Positions 32,063-41,119 of a stretch of 64,000 nt of DNA are shown here, in pieces. The notes below the pieces were generated by a model. The model saw only the letters and a program-made list of their open reading frames with translations. It was not told the origin of the DNA and did no database searches. The first letter of the stretch is position 1. Every line of letters starts with the position of its first letter. Position numbers and translations under genes: made by a program. Origin of the DNA: Spongisporangium articulatum (lineage in GTDB: Bacteria > Actinomycetota > Actinomycetes > Actinomycetales > Kineosporiaceae); contig NZ_JBITLV010000004.1 in assembly GCF_044465595.1 (NCBI RefSeq), forward strand, positions 460,987 to 524,986, written 5' to 3'.

Positions 32063-34114
32063 TGAGGGGGGCGTGATTCCGGCGCGCTGCAGGATGACGG
32101 GGGTGACCTCGGCTGCGAAGGGCACCGAGTAGTGCACGCCGTCGACCCGGATCAACCGGTCGCCCACGGCCGCCGGGCAGGAACCGCCGGGGCAGACGAC
32201 GTCGGTCACCGAGATCGAGCGGGCGACGTCGGGCCGCTGCGCGGCCACCCGCCGGAGCACCGCGTTGAACCCGTCGACGAACTTCCCGCCGTACGCGGCG
32301 GGCGGCTTCGCGGTGGCGGCGGGGCGCCCGGCGGCGAACTGCACGCCCAACTGGTCGCCGGGCGGCGGCAGCTCCAGGAACACGGCTCGCCCCCCGGCGG
32401 CGGCGATCTCGTCGACCAGGTCGAGGTACCGCCGTTCCAGCTCGGCAGCGTGCTCGTCGGTGCCGGGGCGTACCCAGTCGCCGTTCACCTGCACGGCGTT
32501 CTCGTGGATCCAGAAGTCTCCGATCAGGACGACTTTCGGGCGGTAGGTGGCCAGCATCCTCGACACCTGGGTGGGCGCCTGCTCGTGGCAGGCCCGGGTC
32601 AGTGCGTCGGTGGCGTTGGCGGCCGTCGGGGTCAGCGCCCCGATCGACGAGCACTGCCGCCAGGCGGCCTCCACCCACGTCGAGCCCGACGACGTCGCCC
32701 ACTCGTCGAGCGCCCCCGACAGCGCCCGGACCGTCGAGTCACCGACGATCGCCAGGTCCGCCTGCTCGCCCGCGGCGACCGAGGCGCCGGCGGGCCACGC
32801 GCAGACCAGGAGGCGGTCGGCCCGTTCGCCGGGGCAGGCGCGGTCGGAGTTGGTCTCGGCCTGCTCGAACAACGTGCCGGGCAGCGCCGTGGCCTGCACC
32901 CCGACGCCCACCACGACCGCCGCGGAGGTGAGGAGCGCGACCAGGGTGCGGGGCGGCGTCCCGAGGGCCCGGCGGCTGCGCTGCACCGGCCGCTCGAGCA
33001 GGTAGAACGACGCCGAGGCCAGGCCGAGGGTGAGCAACACCCGCAGCACCTGCCGCAGCACCTGGTCGGAGCCGGCGGCCGGCACGGCGACGGTCACCGG
33101 CCAGTGCCACAGGTAGACCCCGTAGCTGACCCGCCCGAGCCACGCGGCGGGCCCCCAGGAGAGCATCCGCGCGAGCCGGCCGTCGGGCGCCGCCTCGACC
33201 CCGCCGATCAGGCCGACGGCCGCCAGGCTGACCAGTGCGGCGCCGCCGCGGTAGTAGAACGCGGTGGTGTCGGGCATGGTCAGGAACCCGACGACGAGCC
33301 CGGCCACCCCCGCCGGCCCGACGAGACTCACGAGCGCGGGCCGGGCCCGGCGGCGGAAGGCCGCGAACGCCAGCGCCAGCAGCGCCCCGGCGAACAGCTC
33401 CTGCACCCGGCCGCGGGTGCTGTAGTACGCGACGGTCGGGCGCACCGGGTCGAAGAGCGCCGCGAACTCGACCGCCGAGGCGAGCGCCCCGACGAGCGCG
33501 ACCGCGACGAGCACCCGCCGTCCGCCCAGCCGCCGTCCGCCCAGCCGCCGTCCCGCCCACAGGCAGGCCAGCGTGATCAAGGGCCAGACCAGGTAGAACT
33601 GCTCCTCGACGGCCAGTGACCACGTGTGCCGCAGCGGCGAGACCGAACCGAACGCGGCGAAGTAGTTGTCCACGGCGGCCAGGTGCCAGTTGGCGAGATA
33701 GCCGAGGGTCCAGAGGATGTCGGCGCGCCGGGCCGGGTAGTCGGTGGGCGGCGTCGTCCACCAGACCCAGGCCGCCACGACCACGAGCACGAGCAGCAGC
33801 GCGGGCGCGAGCCGCTTCACCCGGCGCATCCAGAAGCCGGTCAGGCTGATCGACCCCGTGCGTGACCACTCCGCCAGCAGCAACCCCGTGATGAGGTACC
33901 CGGACAGGACGAAGAACACGTCCACGCCGAGGAAGCCGCCCGGCAGCCACGACGAGTCGCCGCCGCCGAAGTGGTAGACCGCGACCGCCAGGACGGCCAC
34001 GGCCCGGACGCCGTCGAGCGCCGGACGACGGCCCTCACCGCGGGCGGGGGCCTCGGCCGGGTCCTGGGCGGGCTGCGCGGCGGCGTCCGTCTCCCGAGTC
34101 GCCGCCGCCCACAT
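32060..34114 (-). CDS. OafA/YrhL-type membrane acyltransferase with SGNH domain
   Basis: Acyltransferase-3 protein of 684 residues that moves acyl groups onto cell-surface glycans. ATG 34114 lies 7 nt after TAGAGT on the minus strand, a leaderless start. The acyltransferase-3 part (about 30-390) has LDGVRAVAVLAVAVYHFGG, DVFFVLSGYLITGLLL and RHTWSLAVEEQFYLVWPL; ten or so membrane helices follow. The C-terminal SGNH-like part has LAIVGDSTVRAL (Ser), LIGDFWIHEN and VDGVHYS (Asp/His). RRLGG is tandemly repeated in one loop (33526-33555). A typical surface-modification enzyme. Confidence 0.87.
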   Translation of the reverse strand: MWAAATRETDAAAQPAQDPAEAPARGEGRRPALDGVRAVAVLAVAVYHFGGGDSSWLPGGFLGVDVFFVLSGYLITGLLLAEWSRTGSISLTGFWMRRVKRLAPALLLVLVVVAAWVWWTTPPTDYPARRADILWTLGYLANWHLAAVDNYFAAFGSVSPLRHTWSLAVEEQFYLVWPLITLACLWAGRRLGGRRLGGRRVLVAVALVGALASAVEFAALFDPVRPTVAYYSTRGRVQELFAGALLALAFAAFRRRARPALVSLVGPAGVAGLVVGFLTMPDTTAFYYRGGAALVSLAAVGLIGGVEAAPDGRLARMLSWGPAAWLGRVSYGVYLWHWPVTVAVPAAGSDQVLRQVLRVLLTLGLASASFYLLERPVQRSRRALGTPPRTLVALLTSAAVVVGVGVQATALPGTLFEQAETNSDRACPGERADRLLVCAWPAGASVAAGEQADLAIVGDSTVRALSGALDEWATSSGSTWVEAAWRQCSSIGALTPTAANATDALTRACHEQAPTQVSRMLATYRPKVVLIGDFWIHENAVQVNGDWVRPGTDEHAAELERRYLDLVDEIAAAGGRAVFLELPPPGDQLGVQFAAGRPAATAKPPAAYGGKFVDGFNAVLRRVAAQRPDVARSISVTDVVCPGGSCPAAVGDRLIRVDGVHYSVPFAAEVTPVILQRAGITPPS

Positions 34115-34240
34115 CCGGACCACTCTAAGGCCGGGCTTGCGGTGGTAAACGGGGTGATTTCCGGTGAAGACCCCCCGAATCGCCCCGCCTTCCGAGGCCA
34201 ACTGCGGGGTGGGGCACAGCTGCTCCGTAGGCTGCGCCGC

Positions 34241-34915
34241 ATGGAGACGGCGGCCCTGCTCACGCACGTGCTGCCGCTGGCCCTGATCGCCGCGGTCAGC
34301 CCGGTCATGTTCGTGAACGCGTCGCGGGTGACCCTGGCCGGCGGGCCCGCCTCGGGGGCGCGGTTCGCCGGGGGCGCGTGGTCCGTGCTGGTCGTGCTCG
34401 GGGTGACGGCGATGGGCGTGATGGGCGCCGCGGTCACCGAACTGGTCAAGCGCGAGCTGGCGAGCCGTTGGGTGGACGCCTTCCTGGCCGTCCTGCTGCT
34501 GGCCTACGGCGGCTTCCAGTTGGCCCGGCACCGGGCGGCCACCCGGCACGGCGACTCCGACGAACCGGACGTCGACCGGGCCCTGCCGAGCACCCCGGGC
34601 GGCATCACCGCCGCGGGCGCCCTGGGCATGGCCACCAACTTCACCAGCCTGCCGCTCTACATCAGCCTGGCCCAGCTGGTCGGCGCCTCGGCGCTCGCCG
34701 TGTGGGCCAAGTTCACGATGCTGGCCGCGGCGAGCCTCGTCGTGCTCACCCCGGCCTGGCTGCCCGCCGTGCTGGCGGTGGCCACCGCGGGGGCCCGGCT
34801 GCCGTCGGAGACGGGGACGATCCGGGCCCGGATCATGCACGTGGCCCGGTGGGTCTCGATCGGCTCGTGTTTCGTGGGTGGGGCGCTGATCCTGCTGCAC
34901 GTCATCATGGGCTGA
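34241..34915 (+). CDS. GAP/Sap-type (LysE-like) membrane protein
   Basis: Integral membrane protein of 224 residues with about six helices (LLTHVLPLALIAAVSPVMF; WSVLVVLGVTAMGVMGAA; VDAFLAVLLLAYGGFQL; ALGMATNFTSLPLYISL; FTMLAAASLVVLTPAW; VSIGSCFVGGALILLHV). The first helix SPVMF pattern and size fit the GAP/sulfolipid-addressing or LysE-like families found in actinobacteria. ATG 34241 lies 7 nt after TAGGCT (34228-34233), leaderless. Divergent from the acyltransferase. Substrate unknown. Confidence 0.6.
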   Translation: METAALLTHVLPLALIAAVSPVMFVNASRVTLAGGPASGARFAGGAWSVLVVLGVTAMGVMGAAVTELVKRELASRWVDAFLAVLLLAYGGFQLARHRAATRHGDSDEPDVDRALPSTPGGITAAGALGMATNFTSLPLYISLAQLVGASALAVWAKFTMLAAASLVVLTPAWLPAVLAVATAGARLPSETGTIRARIMHVARWVSIGSCFVGGALILLHVIMG

Positions 34916-34965
34916 CACACGGCCGAAATCCGGGCAGGTGAGAGTGACCCCGTGAGAGTTGACCC

Positions 34966-35772
34966 GTGGACCTGAACACCGTCACCGGCTACCGGTTCGC
35001 CCGTACCCGCGCCGATCTGGCGCTGGCGCCGGGGGAGCGGTTCCTGGGCGGCGGCACCTGGCTGTTCGGCGAACCGCAGGCCGACACCACGGGGCTGGTC
35101 GATCTCAGCACCATGCCGTGGCCGGCCCTGGAGTACCCGGACGGCGGGGGCCTGGTGATCGGGGCGACCTGCACCATCGCGGAGCTGGCCGCGCTGCCGG
35201 AACGCCCCGGGTGGCGCGCCCACCCGCTGTTCGCGCAGTGCGCGAACGCGCTCCTGGCGAGCTTCAAGATCTGGAACCTGGCCACGGTCGGCGGCAACGT
35301 GTGCCGGTCGTTCGCCGCCGGGGCCATGGTCAGCCTGTGCGCGGCCCTCGACGGCACGGCCCTGGTCTGGACCCCGGACGGCGACGAGTACCGCGTCCCC
35401 GTGGCCGATCTCGTCACCGGCAACGGCACCAACCGGCTCGCGCCCGGTGAGGTGTTGCGCAGCCTGCACCTGCCGGAGCACGCCCTGCGGGCCCGGACCG
35501 GCTTCCGCAAGATCGCCCTGGCCCAGCTCGGCCGCAGCGGCGCCGTGCTCACGGGCCGGGTCGACGACGACGGCGCCGCCACCTTCGTGATCACCGCGGC
35601 CACGCTGCGGCCCGCCGTGTTCCGGTTCCCGGATCTACCCGCCCCGGGTGCCCTGACCGCCGCCGCGCACGCCGCCGAGGGCTACTACACCGACCCGCTG
35701 GGCAGTGCCGACTGGCGGCGCGGGGTGAGCGCCGTTCTCCTGGAGGAGATTCGCGAGGAGCTGGCCCGATGA
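34966..35772 (+). CDS. molybdenum hydroxylase FAD-binding subunit (CoxM-like)
   Basis: FAD subunit of xanthine-dehydrogenase-type enzymes, 268 residues from GTG 34966. The FAD-binding parts are FLGGGTWLFGE near residue 26 and ASFKIWNLATVGGNVCRS near 100 (TxGGN signature). It passes electrons from the iron-sulfur centres to an acceptor. Its stop overlaps the ATG of the fused large subunit (ATGA, 35769-35772), so the two are translated together. Confidence 0.85.
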   Translation: MDLNTVTGYRFARTRADLALAPGERFLGGGTWLFGEPQADTTGLVDLSTMPWPALEYPDGGGLVIGATCTIAELAALPERPGWRAHPLFAQCANALLASFKIWNLATVGGNVCRSFAAGAMVSLCAALDGTALVWTPDGDEYRVPVADLVTGNGTNRLAPGEVLRSLHLPEHALRARTGFRKIALAQLGRSGAVLTGRVDDDGAATFVITAATLRPAVFRFPDLPAPGALTAAAHAAEGYYTDPLGSADWRRGVSAVLLEEIREELAR

Positions 35773-38525
35773 GGTTCTCGGTCAACGGTGAGGAGCGCGA
35801 CGCCGACCCGCGCGCCGGTCAGTGCCTGCGCACCTTCCTGCGCGAGAACTCCCACGTCGAGGTCAAGAAGGGTTGCGACTCGGGCGACTGCGGTGCCTGC
35901 TCGGTGCTCGTGGACGGGAAACCCGTGCACTCATGCCTCTTCCCGGCGCAGCGTCTCGGGGGCCGGGCCGTGACGACGGTGGCCGGGCTGGGCACGCCGG
36001 ACGACCTGCACCCGGTGCAGCAGGCCTTCGTCGACAACTTCGGGTTCCAGTGCGGGTTCTGCACGGCGGGCATGATCGTCACCGCCTCGACGCTGTCCGA
36101 GGACGACCTGCCCGACCTGGACCGGCGGATGAAGGGGAACCTGTGCCGGTGCACGGGTTATCGCTCGATCCGGCAGTCGATCACGCAGGCCGTGTGCGGG
36201 ACGGCGGGCCCGGCGCCGGAGCCGACGGGGGCCGTCGGCACCTCACCCAACCCGTTGGCCGCGCGGCGCGTGGTGACCGGCACCGAGCCGTACACCTTCG
36301 ACGTGCCGGCCGCGGGGGCGCTGCAGCTGCGCGTCCTGGGCGCCCCGCACGCGCACGCCCGGATCGTCGCGATCGACACCAGGGCGGCCGAGAAGGTCGA
36401 GGGGGTCGAGCTGATCCTCACGCACGAGAACACACCCACCGCAAGGTATTCCACCGGGCGGCACGAGAGCCGGCTGGACGACCCCGACGACACCCGGATG
36501 TTCGACGACGTCGTGCGGTTCGTCGGGCAACGGGTCGCGGCCGTCGTGGCCACCACGGCCGCCGCGGCCGAGGAGGCCTGCCGCCTGATCGAGGTGAGCT
36601 ACGACGTCCTCCCCGCCGTGTTCGACCCTGAGCAGGCCCGCAGTGCGGGGGCGCCGTTGCTGCACCCCGAGCGCACACCGCAGGACCGGGTCGCCGACGC
36701 CGGTCGCAACGTGATCGCCGCCCTGCACGAGGGTTTCGGCGGTGACGTCGACGCGGCCCTGGCCGCGTCGGAGGTCACGGTCGAGGGGGTCTGGCAGACG
36801 CAGCGGGTCAGTCACGCCCAGCTGGAGACCCACGGCGCCCTCGGCTGGTTGGAGGGCGACGGGCCGGCCGGCGGGGGGCGGCTGGTCGTGCGGGCCAGCA
36901 CGCAGGTCCCGTTCCTGGTCCGCGACGAGCTGGCCCGGTTGCTCGGCCTGGACCCGAGCGCGGTGCGGGTACTCACCGGGCGGGTGGGCGGCGGCTTCGG
37001 CGGCAAGCAGGAGATGTTCTGCGAGGACGTCGTGGGCCTGGCGGTGCTGCGCACGGGACGGCCCGTCAGCTACGAGATGTCGCGTCACGACGAGTTCGTC
37101 CGCACCACCTTCCGGCACCCGTTCCGGGTCGCGGTCAGCCTCGGCGCCACCCACGACGGCGTGCTGACCGCGATGAAGGTCGACGTGCTGGCGGACACCG
37201 GCGCCTACGGCAACCACGCGATCGGCGTGATGTTCCACAGCTGTGCCGAGTCCGTCAGCCTCTACCGGGCGCCCGTCAAGCGGGTCGACGCCGAGGTGGT
37301 CTACACGAACAACCCGCCGTCCGGCGCCTTCCGCGGGTACGGGTTGGGGCAGGTGATCCTCGGGGTCGAGTCGGCCCTGGACGAGCTGGCGCTGCGACTG
37401 GGGATCGACCCGTTCGAGCTGCGCCGGATCAACGCGGTGCAGGACGGCGACCCGCCGCTGACCGTCCACGCGGAACCCGAGGCGGACCTGGTCTGGGGCA
37501 GCTACGGCCTCGACCAGTGCCTCGACCTGGCCCAGGACGCGCTGCGGCGGGGCAATTCCGTCGCCGCCCCCGTGGGCGAGCACTGGCGGGTCGGCGAGGG
37601 GATGGCGGCGTCGATGATCGCCACGATGGCCCCGCGCGGACACATCTCGAAGACCCGGGTCACCCTGGGGCCCGACGGCCGCTACCGGCTCGGCGTCGGC
37701 ACCTCCGAGTTCGGCAACGGCACCACCACCGTGCACGCCCAGATCGTGGCCACGACCATGAACACCGGGATCGACCGGATCGAGCTGCGCAACTCCGACA
37801 CCGACGGCGCCGAGTACGACACGGGCGCTTTCGCCTCGGCCGGGACGACGGTCGCCGGGAAGGCCCTGCACGGTGCGGCTCTCGCGCTGCGCGAGGTGCT
37901 GCTGAGCACGGCGGCCGGGCTGACCGGCGTCCCGCCCGAGCAGTGTGCACTGCACGCCGACGGCGTCCGGGTCGGTTCGGGGGCGGCGGCCCGGGAGCTC
38001 GGCTTCGGCGAGCTGGTGGCGGCCGCCCCGGCCGGGAACCGCTGTGCGGAGGGCGTCTTCGCAACGGGGGCCGAGTTCGGCGACCTGCGGTCGCTGGCCT
38101 TCAACGTGCATGCCGTGCGGGTGGCCGTCGACGTCCGCACCGGCGAGGTGCGCATCCTGCAGTCCGTACAGGCGGCCGACGCCGGCACCGTGATGAACCC
38201 CGAACAGTGTCGCGGGCAGGTGGAAGGCGGTGTGGCGCAGGCGATCGGCAGCGCCCTCTACGAGGAGGTCCTGATCGACGAGGGGCGGGTGCTGAACCCG
38301 GCGTTCCGGCTCTACCGGGTCCCGCAGATCGCCGACATCCCGCCCACCGAGGTGTATTTCGCGCAGACCCGCGACGACCTGGGCCCGTTCGGGGCGAAGT
38401 CGATGAGCGAGAGCCCGTACAACCCGGTGGCGGCGGCCGTGGGGAACGCGATCCGCCGGGCGACCGGCGTTCGTCCGTACGAGACCCCGTACTCCCGTGA
38501 CCGGGTGTGGCGCCTGCTGAACTGA
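35769..38525 (+). CDS. molybdenum hydroxylase: fused [2Fe-2S] and molybdopterin subunits
   Basis: Xanthine-dehydrogenase family protein of 918 residues joining the small and large subunits. Residues 1-150 hold both iron-sulfur clusters (CDSGDCGACSVLVDG; CGFCTAGM; KGNLCRCTGYRS). From about 160 the molybdenum-cofactor domain includes RVGGGFGGKQE, GAFRGYGLGQ and, near the C-terminus, GPFGAKSMSESPYNP with the active-site Glu region. It hydroxylates an aldehyde, purine or aromatic heterocycle; the substrate cannot be told. No XdhC-type maturation gene lies adjacent. Coupled to the FAD subunit gene. Confidence 0.88.
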   Translation: MRFSVNGEERDADPRAGQCLRTFLRENSHVEVKKGCDSGDCGACSVLVDGKPVHSCLFPAQRLGGRAVTTVAGLGTPDDLHPVQQAFVDNFGFQCGFCTAGMIVTASTLSEDDLPDLDRRMKGNLCRCTGYRSIRQSITQAVCGTAGPAPEPTGAVGTSPNPLAARRVVTGTEPYTFDVPAAGALQLRVLGAPHAHARIVAIDTRAAEKVEGVELILTHENTPTARYSTGRHESRLDDPDDTRMFDDVVRFVGQRVAAVVATTAAAAEEACRLIEVSYDVLPAVFDPEQARSAGAPLLHPERTPQDRVADAGRNVIAALHEGFGGDVDAALAASEVTVEGVWQTQRVSHAQLETHGALGWLEGDGPAGGGRLVVRASTQVPFLVRDELARLLGLDPSAVRVLTGRVGGGFGGKQEMFCEDVVGLAVLRTGRPVSYEMSRHDEFVRTTFRHPFRVAVSLGATHDGVLTAMKVDVLADTGAYGNHAIGVMFHSCAESVSLYRAPVKRVDAEVVYTNNPPSGAFRGYGLGQVILGVESALDELALRLGIDPFELRRINAVQDGDPPLTVHAEPEADLVWGSYGLDQCLDLAQDALRRGNSVAAPVGEHWRVGEGMAASMIATMAPRGHISKTRVTLGPDGRYRLGVGTSEFGNGTTTVHAQIVATTMNTGIDRIELRNSDTDGAEYDTGAFASAGTTVAGKALHGAALALREVLLSTAAGLTGVPPEQCALHADGVRVGSGAAARELGFGELVAAAPAGNRCAEGVFATGAEFGDLRSLAFNVHAVRVAVDVRTGEVRILQSVQAADAGTVMNPEQCRGQVEGGVAQAIGSALYEEVLIDEGRVLNPAFRLYRVPQIADIPPTEVYFAQTRDDLGPFGAKSMSESPYNPVAAAVGNAIRRATGVRPYETPYSRDRVWRLLN

Positions 38526-38617
38526 CCCGTTTCGTCACGTTCCGATGGTGACCCGGTGTCGATCCGGGCCGCCGTTTACGCCTTTAGATTGTCGTCATCC
38601 TCGAGCAAGGCGTATTC

Positions 38618-41017
38618 GTGGCCGACAAGAACCCTGTGAAGCGCCTCCGCATGCACCTGCCGCGAACAGAGCTGGGCAAGATCCGGGCCGTCGCCCTGGC
38701 GTTCAGCCTGTTCCAGGTCCTGGCGGCGCTCGTCCAGGTCGTGCAGGCCCAGAACACCGGCCTGGAGGCCCTGGCCGTGGCCGCGGGATGCGCGCTGAGC
38801 GGCCTGATGATCACGACCGCCGTCATCGGCCGGGTCATCTCGCCCTGGGAGGCGCCCACCGTCGCCCTGCTGGTCTTCCTGGTCGGCATCGGCCTGCAGG
38901 ACCCGCTCTCCGTCCTGGGGCTGTGCATCGCGGTGGTCCTCACCCAGTCGCTCTACGGGCGGCCGGCGGTGACCTTCCTGCGGGCGCTGGCCCTCGTCGC
39001 CGCCGCGCCGCTGGTGCTGATCATCAGTCCCGCCGCCGACGAGGACGACGTCCACCGTCACCTGATGAGCCTGGTCTCCCTGGCCCTGTTGGTCATGCTC
39101 TTCGTCCCGCTCATGTGGACGCTGCGCCGGGGGCTGGAGCAGGCCGCGCGGCAGACCGCCCGGGAGCACTTCCTGGCCACGCTCGGCCGGCGGCTCCTCG
39201 GCGCCTCCCGGATGGACGAGGTGGGGGCCCTGATCCGCGCGTCCGCCGACGACATGGTCAAGCTGACCCCCGGGCTCGTCATGGTCGCCGCCCACGTCAC
39301 CCGGCCCACCGAGGCCGACCCCGTCGGCGACGTCAGGATCTTCGCCGTACACAGCGACCAGGGCCTGACCGTCGACGACGTCGAGCTGCCCTGGCACGTC
39401 GTCTTCGACCTGGACGGGTACGAGGGACTCGAGGAGGGCGTGGTCGTCCCGCTGCCCGCGGCGACCACGAAGGTGATGATGGCGGCCGGGTTGCCGCGCC
39501 GGGACTGGTACGTGGTCAAGCCCGGGGTGGGCTCCCGCGACGGTGAGGGCATCGGCGTCAACTGGGTCGTCGGCGGCCTGCCACAGACCTGGGCCACCCG
39601 GTGGCTGCGGCACAAGGCGGTCCCGCCCGCCGACTTCGTCGAGAACAACCGGCTCTTGACCGCCCAGAAGCGTCTCGCCGAGGCGCGCACCGATCTGCTG
39701 GCCGACCTGCAGTACCAGGCCAGCCACGACGAGATCACCGAGCTGCCCAACCGGTCGAAGTTCTTCCACGACCTGAGGCTGGCCGCCGAGCACGCGCAGT
39801 CGTCCGGCACCACGACGGCCGTCCTGGTGGTCGACATCGACGACTTCTCCGCCGTGAATGCGACCCACGGTCACGTCACCGGAGACACGCTGCTGGTCGA
39901 GATGGCCGAGCGCATCCTCGAGGTCCTGGACGGGCGTGGCACGGCGGCCCGGATCGCGGGCGACGAGTTCGCGGTGGTCGTCCACGGGCTGAGCAACGAC
40001 CTCGAGGCGCACCGCCTGGCCGAGAGACTGCGCGACAAGCTGCTCGCCCCGCTGCGCCTGCCGGACGGCGAGCTCCTGGCCACGGCCTCGATCGGCCTGG
40101 CCGTGCTCGTCGACGGCATGACGGGCACCGACGTCGTGCAGGCCGCCGGGATGGCCGCGCACGCCGCGAAGTCGCGCGGCCGGGGCCGGATCGAGGTGTA
40201 CTCCGACGGCCGGCACGGCGGCATCGTGCAGTCCAAGCAGCTGGAGGAGGCGCTGCCGTACGCGCTCGCCCAGCGCCAGATCGTCGTGCACTACCAGCCG
40301 ATCGTCGACCTCGGCACGAGCCGTCCGGTCGGGCTGGAGGCCCTGGCCCGCTGGGCGCACCCCGAGCTCGGGCTGCTCGAGGCCTCCGCCTTCATCGGGC
40401 TGGCCGAGCGGACCGGCTGGGCCGGGGCGCTCGGCGCGCACGTGCTGCGCTCGGCGTGCGCCCAGTGGCAGGAGCTGACGTCCGAAGGGCTCGCACCGCA
40501 GGATCTCTGGGTGTCGGTGAACGTCTCGGCCTGCCAGGTCGTCGACCCCACCTTCGCCGAGACGCTCGCCGACGTGCTGACCGAGACCGGCCTGCCGGGA
40601 CACCGGCTGGTGCTGGAGGTCGCCGAGAGCGCGATGCTCGAGCGGGACGACCTGCGCCCCGGTCTGGCCGCCGTGGCGGCGCTGGGGGTGCGGGTCTCGC
40701 TCGACGACTTCACCGCCGCCCATGCCTCGCCCGGGCAGCTGCAGACGATCCCGGTGCACCAGGTCAAGATCGACGGGGCGCTGACCGCGGCCCGGGGCGA
40801 GGTTCAGGTCGAGCAGCTGACCGACGTGATCACCGTGCTGTGCGACGCCCTGGGCATCGAGACCGTGATCAAGGCGGTCGAGGACCCCGAGCAGATCGCC
40901 TGGGCGCGGCACCACGGCGTCACGCTGGGCCAGGGCTTCCACTACGCACCCGCGCTGTCGGGTGACCAGCTGGCGACCTGGCTGGTCGAGCAGGAGCCGG
41001 CCCGCGCCGCGGGATGA
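38618..41017 (+). CDS. membrane GGDEF-EAL protein with altered catalytic residues
   Basis: Cyclic-di-GMP signalling protein of 799 residues from GTG 38618. Six membrane helices fill about residues 20-165, then a GAF-like region to about 330. The GGDEF domain (about 360-520) has AGDEF near 447 instead of GGDEF, a substitution that some active enzymes tolerate. The EAL domain has EAL near 575, NVSA and VKIDG, but the DDFGTGYSS loop is DDFTAAHASPG and the usual AEGVE is IKAVED, so a catalytic Glu is missing. It may make c-di-GMP or bind it as a sensor rather than hydrolyse it. No partner gene is near; the 3' end faces the palindrome at 41030. Confidence 0.85.
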   Translation: MADKNPVKRLRMHLPRTELGKIRAVALAFSLFQVLAALVQVVQAQNTGLEALAVAAGCALSGLMITTAVIGRVISPWEAPTVALLVFLVGIGLQDPLSVLGLCIAVVLTQSLYGRPAVTFLRALALVAAAPLVLIISPAADEDDVHRHLMSLVSLALLVMLFVPLMWTLRRGLEQAARQTAREHFLATLGRRLLGASRMDEVGALIRASADDMVKLTPGLVMVAAHVTRPTEADPVGDVRIFAVHSDQGLTVDDVELPWHVVFDLDGYEGLEEGVVVPLPAATTKVMMAAGLPRRDWYVVKPGVGSRDGEGIGVNWVVGGLPQTWATRWLRHKAVPPADFVENNRLLTAQKRLAEARTDLLADLQYQASHDEITELPNRSKFFHDLRLAAEHAQSSGTTTAVLVVDIDDFSAVNATHGHVTGDTLLVEMAERILEVLDGRGTAARIAGDEFAVVVHGLSNDLEAHRLAERLRDKLLAPLRLPDGELLATASIGLAVLVDGMTGTDVVQAAGMAAHAAKSRGRGRIEVYSDGRHGGIVQSKQLEEALPYALAQRQIVVHYQPIVDLGTSRPVGLEALARWAHPELGLLEASAFIGLAERTGWAGALGAHVLRSACAQWQELTSEGLAPQDLWVSVNVSACQVVDPTFAETLADVLTETGLPGHRLVLEVAESAMLERDDLRPGLAAVAALGVRVSLDDFTAAHASPGQLQTIPVHQVKIDGALTAARGEVQVEQLTDVITVLCDALGIETVIKAVEDPEQIAWARHHGVTLGQGFHYAPALSGDQLATWLVEQEPARAAG

Positions 41018-41029
41018 CTCACCCGGTCA

Positions 41030-41119
41030 GTTCGTGATCATGCACAAACGCAGGTTCGTGCCTCGGCGCGTCCGGCGGCTGAGCTGAAGCGGAACCTGCG
41101 TTTGCGCATGATCACGAAC
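41030..41119. repeat. TGATCATGC-type palindrome, copy 3 (convergent genes)
   Basis: Arms 41030-41057 and 41092-41119, 28 bp with one mismatch, core GTTCGTGATCATGC then AAACGCAGGTTC, centre 34 nt. The stop codon of the aldo/keto reductase (41112-41114) is the TGATCA of the right arm; the GGDEF-EAL gene ends 13 bp before the left arm. Confidence 0.85.

Noticed and set aside
33526..33555. Short tandem repeat that could look like a CRISPR or microsatellite
   Set aside because: It is a 15-bp in-frame duplication (RRLGG) inside the acyltransferase gene with no spacers. No CRISPR array was seen in the window.
38576..40942. 788-codon minus-strand ORF
   Set aside because: Antisense shadow of the GGDEF-EAL gene, no motifs.
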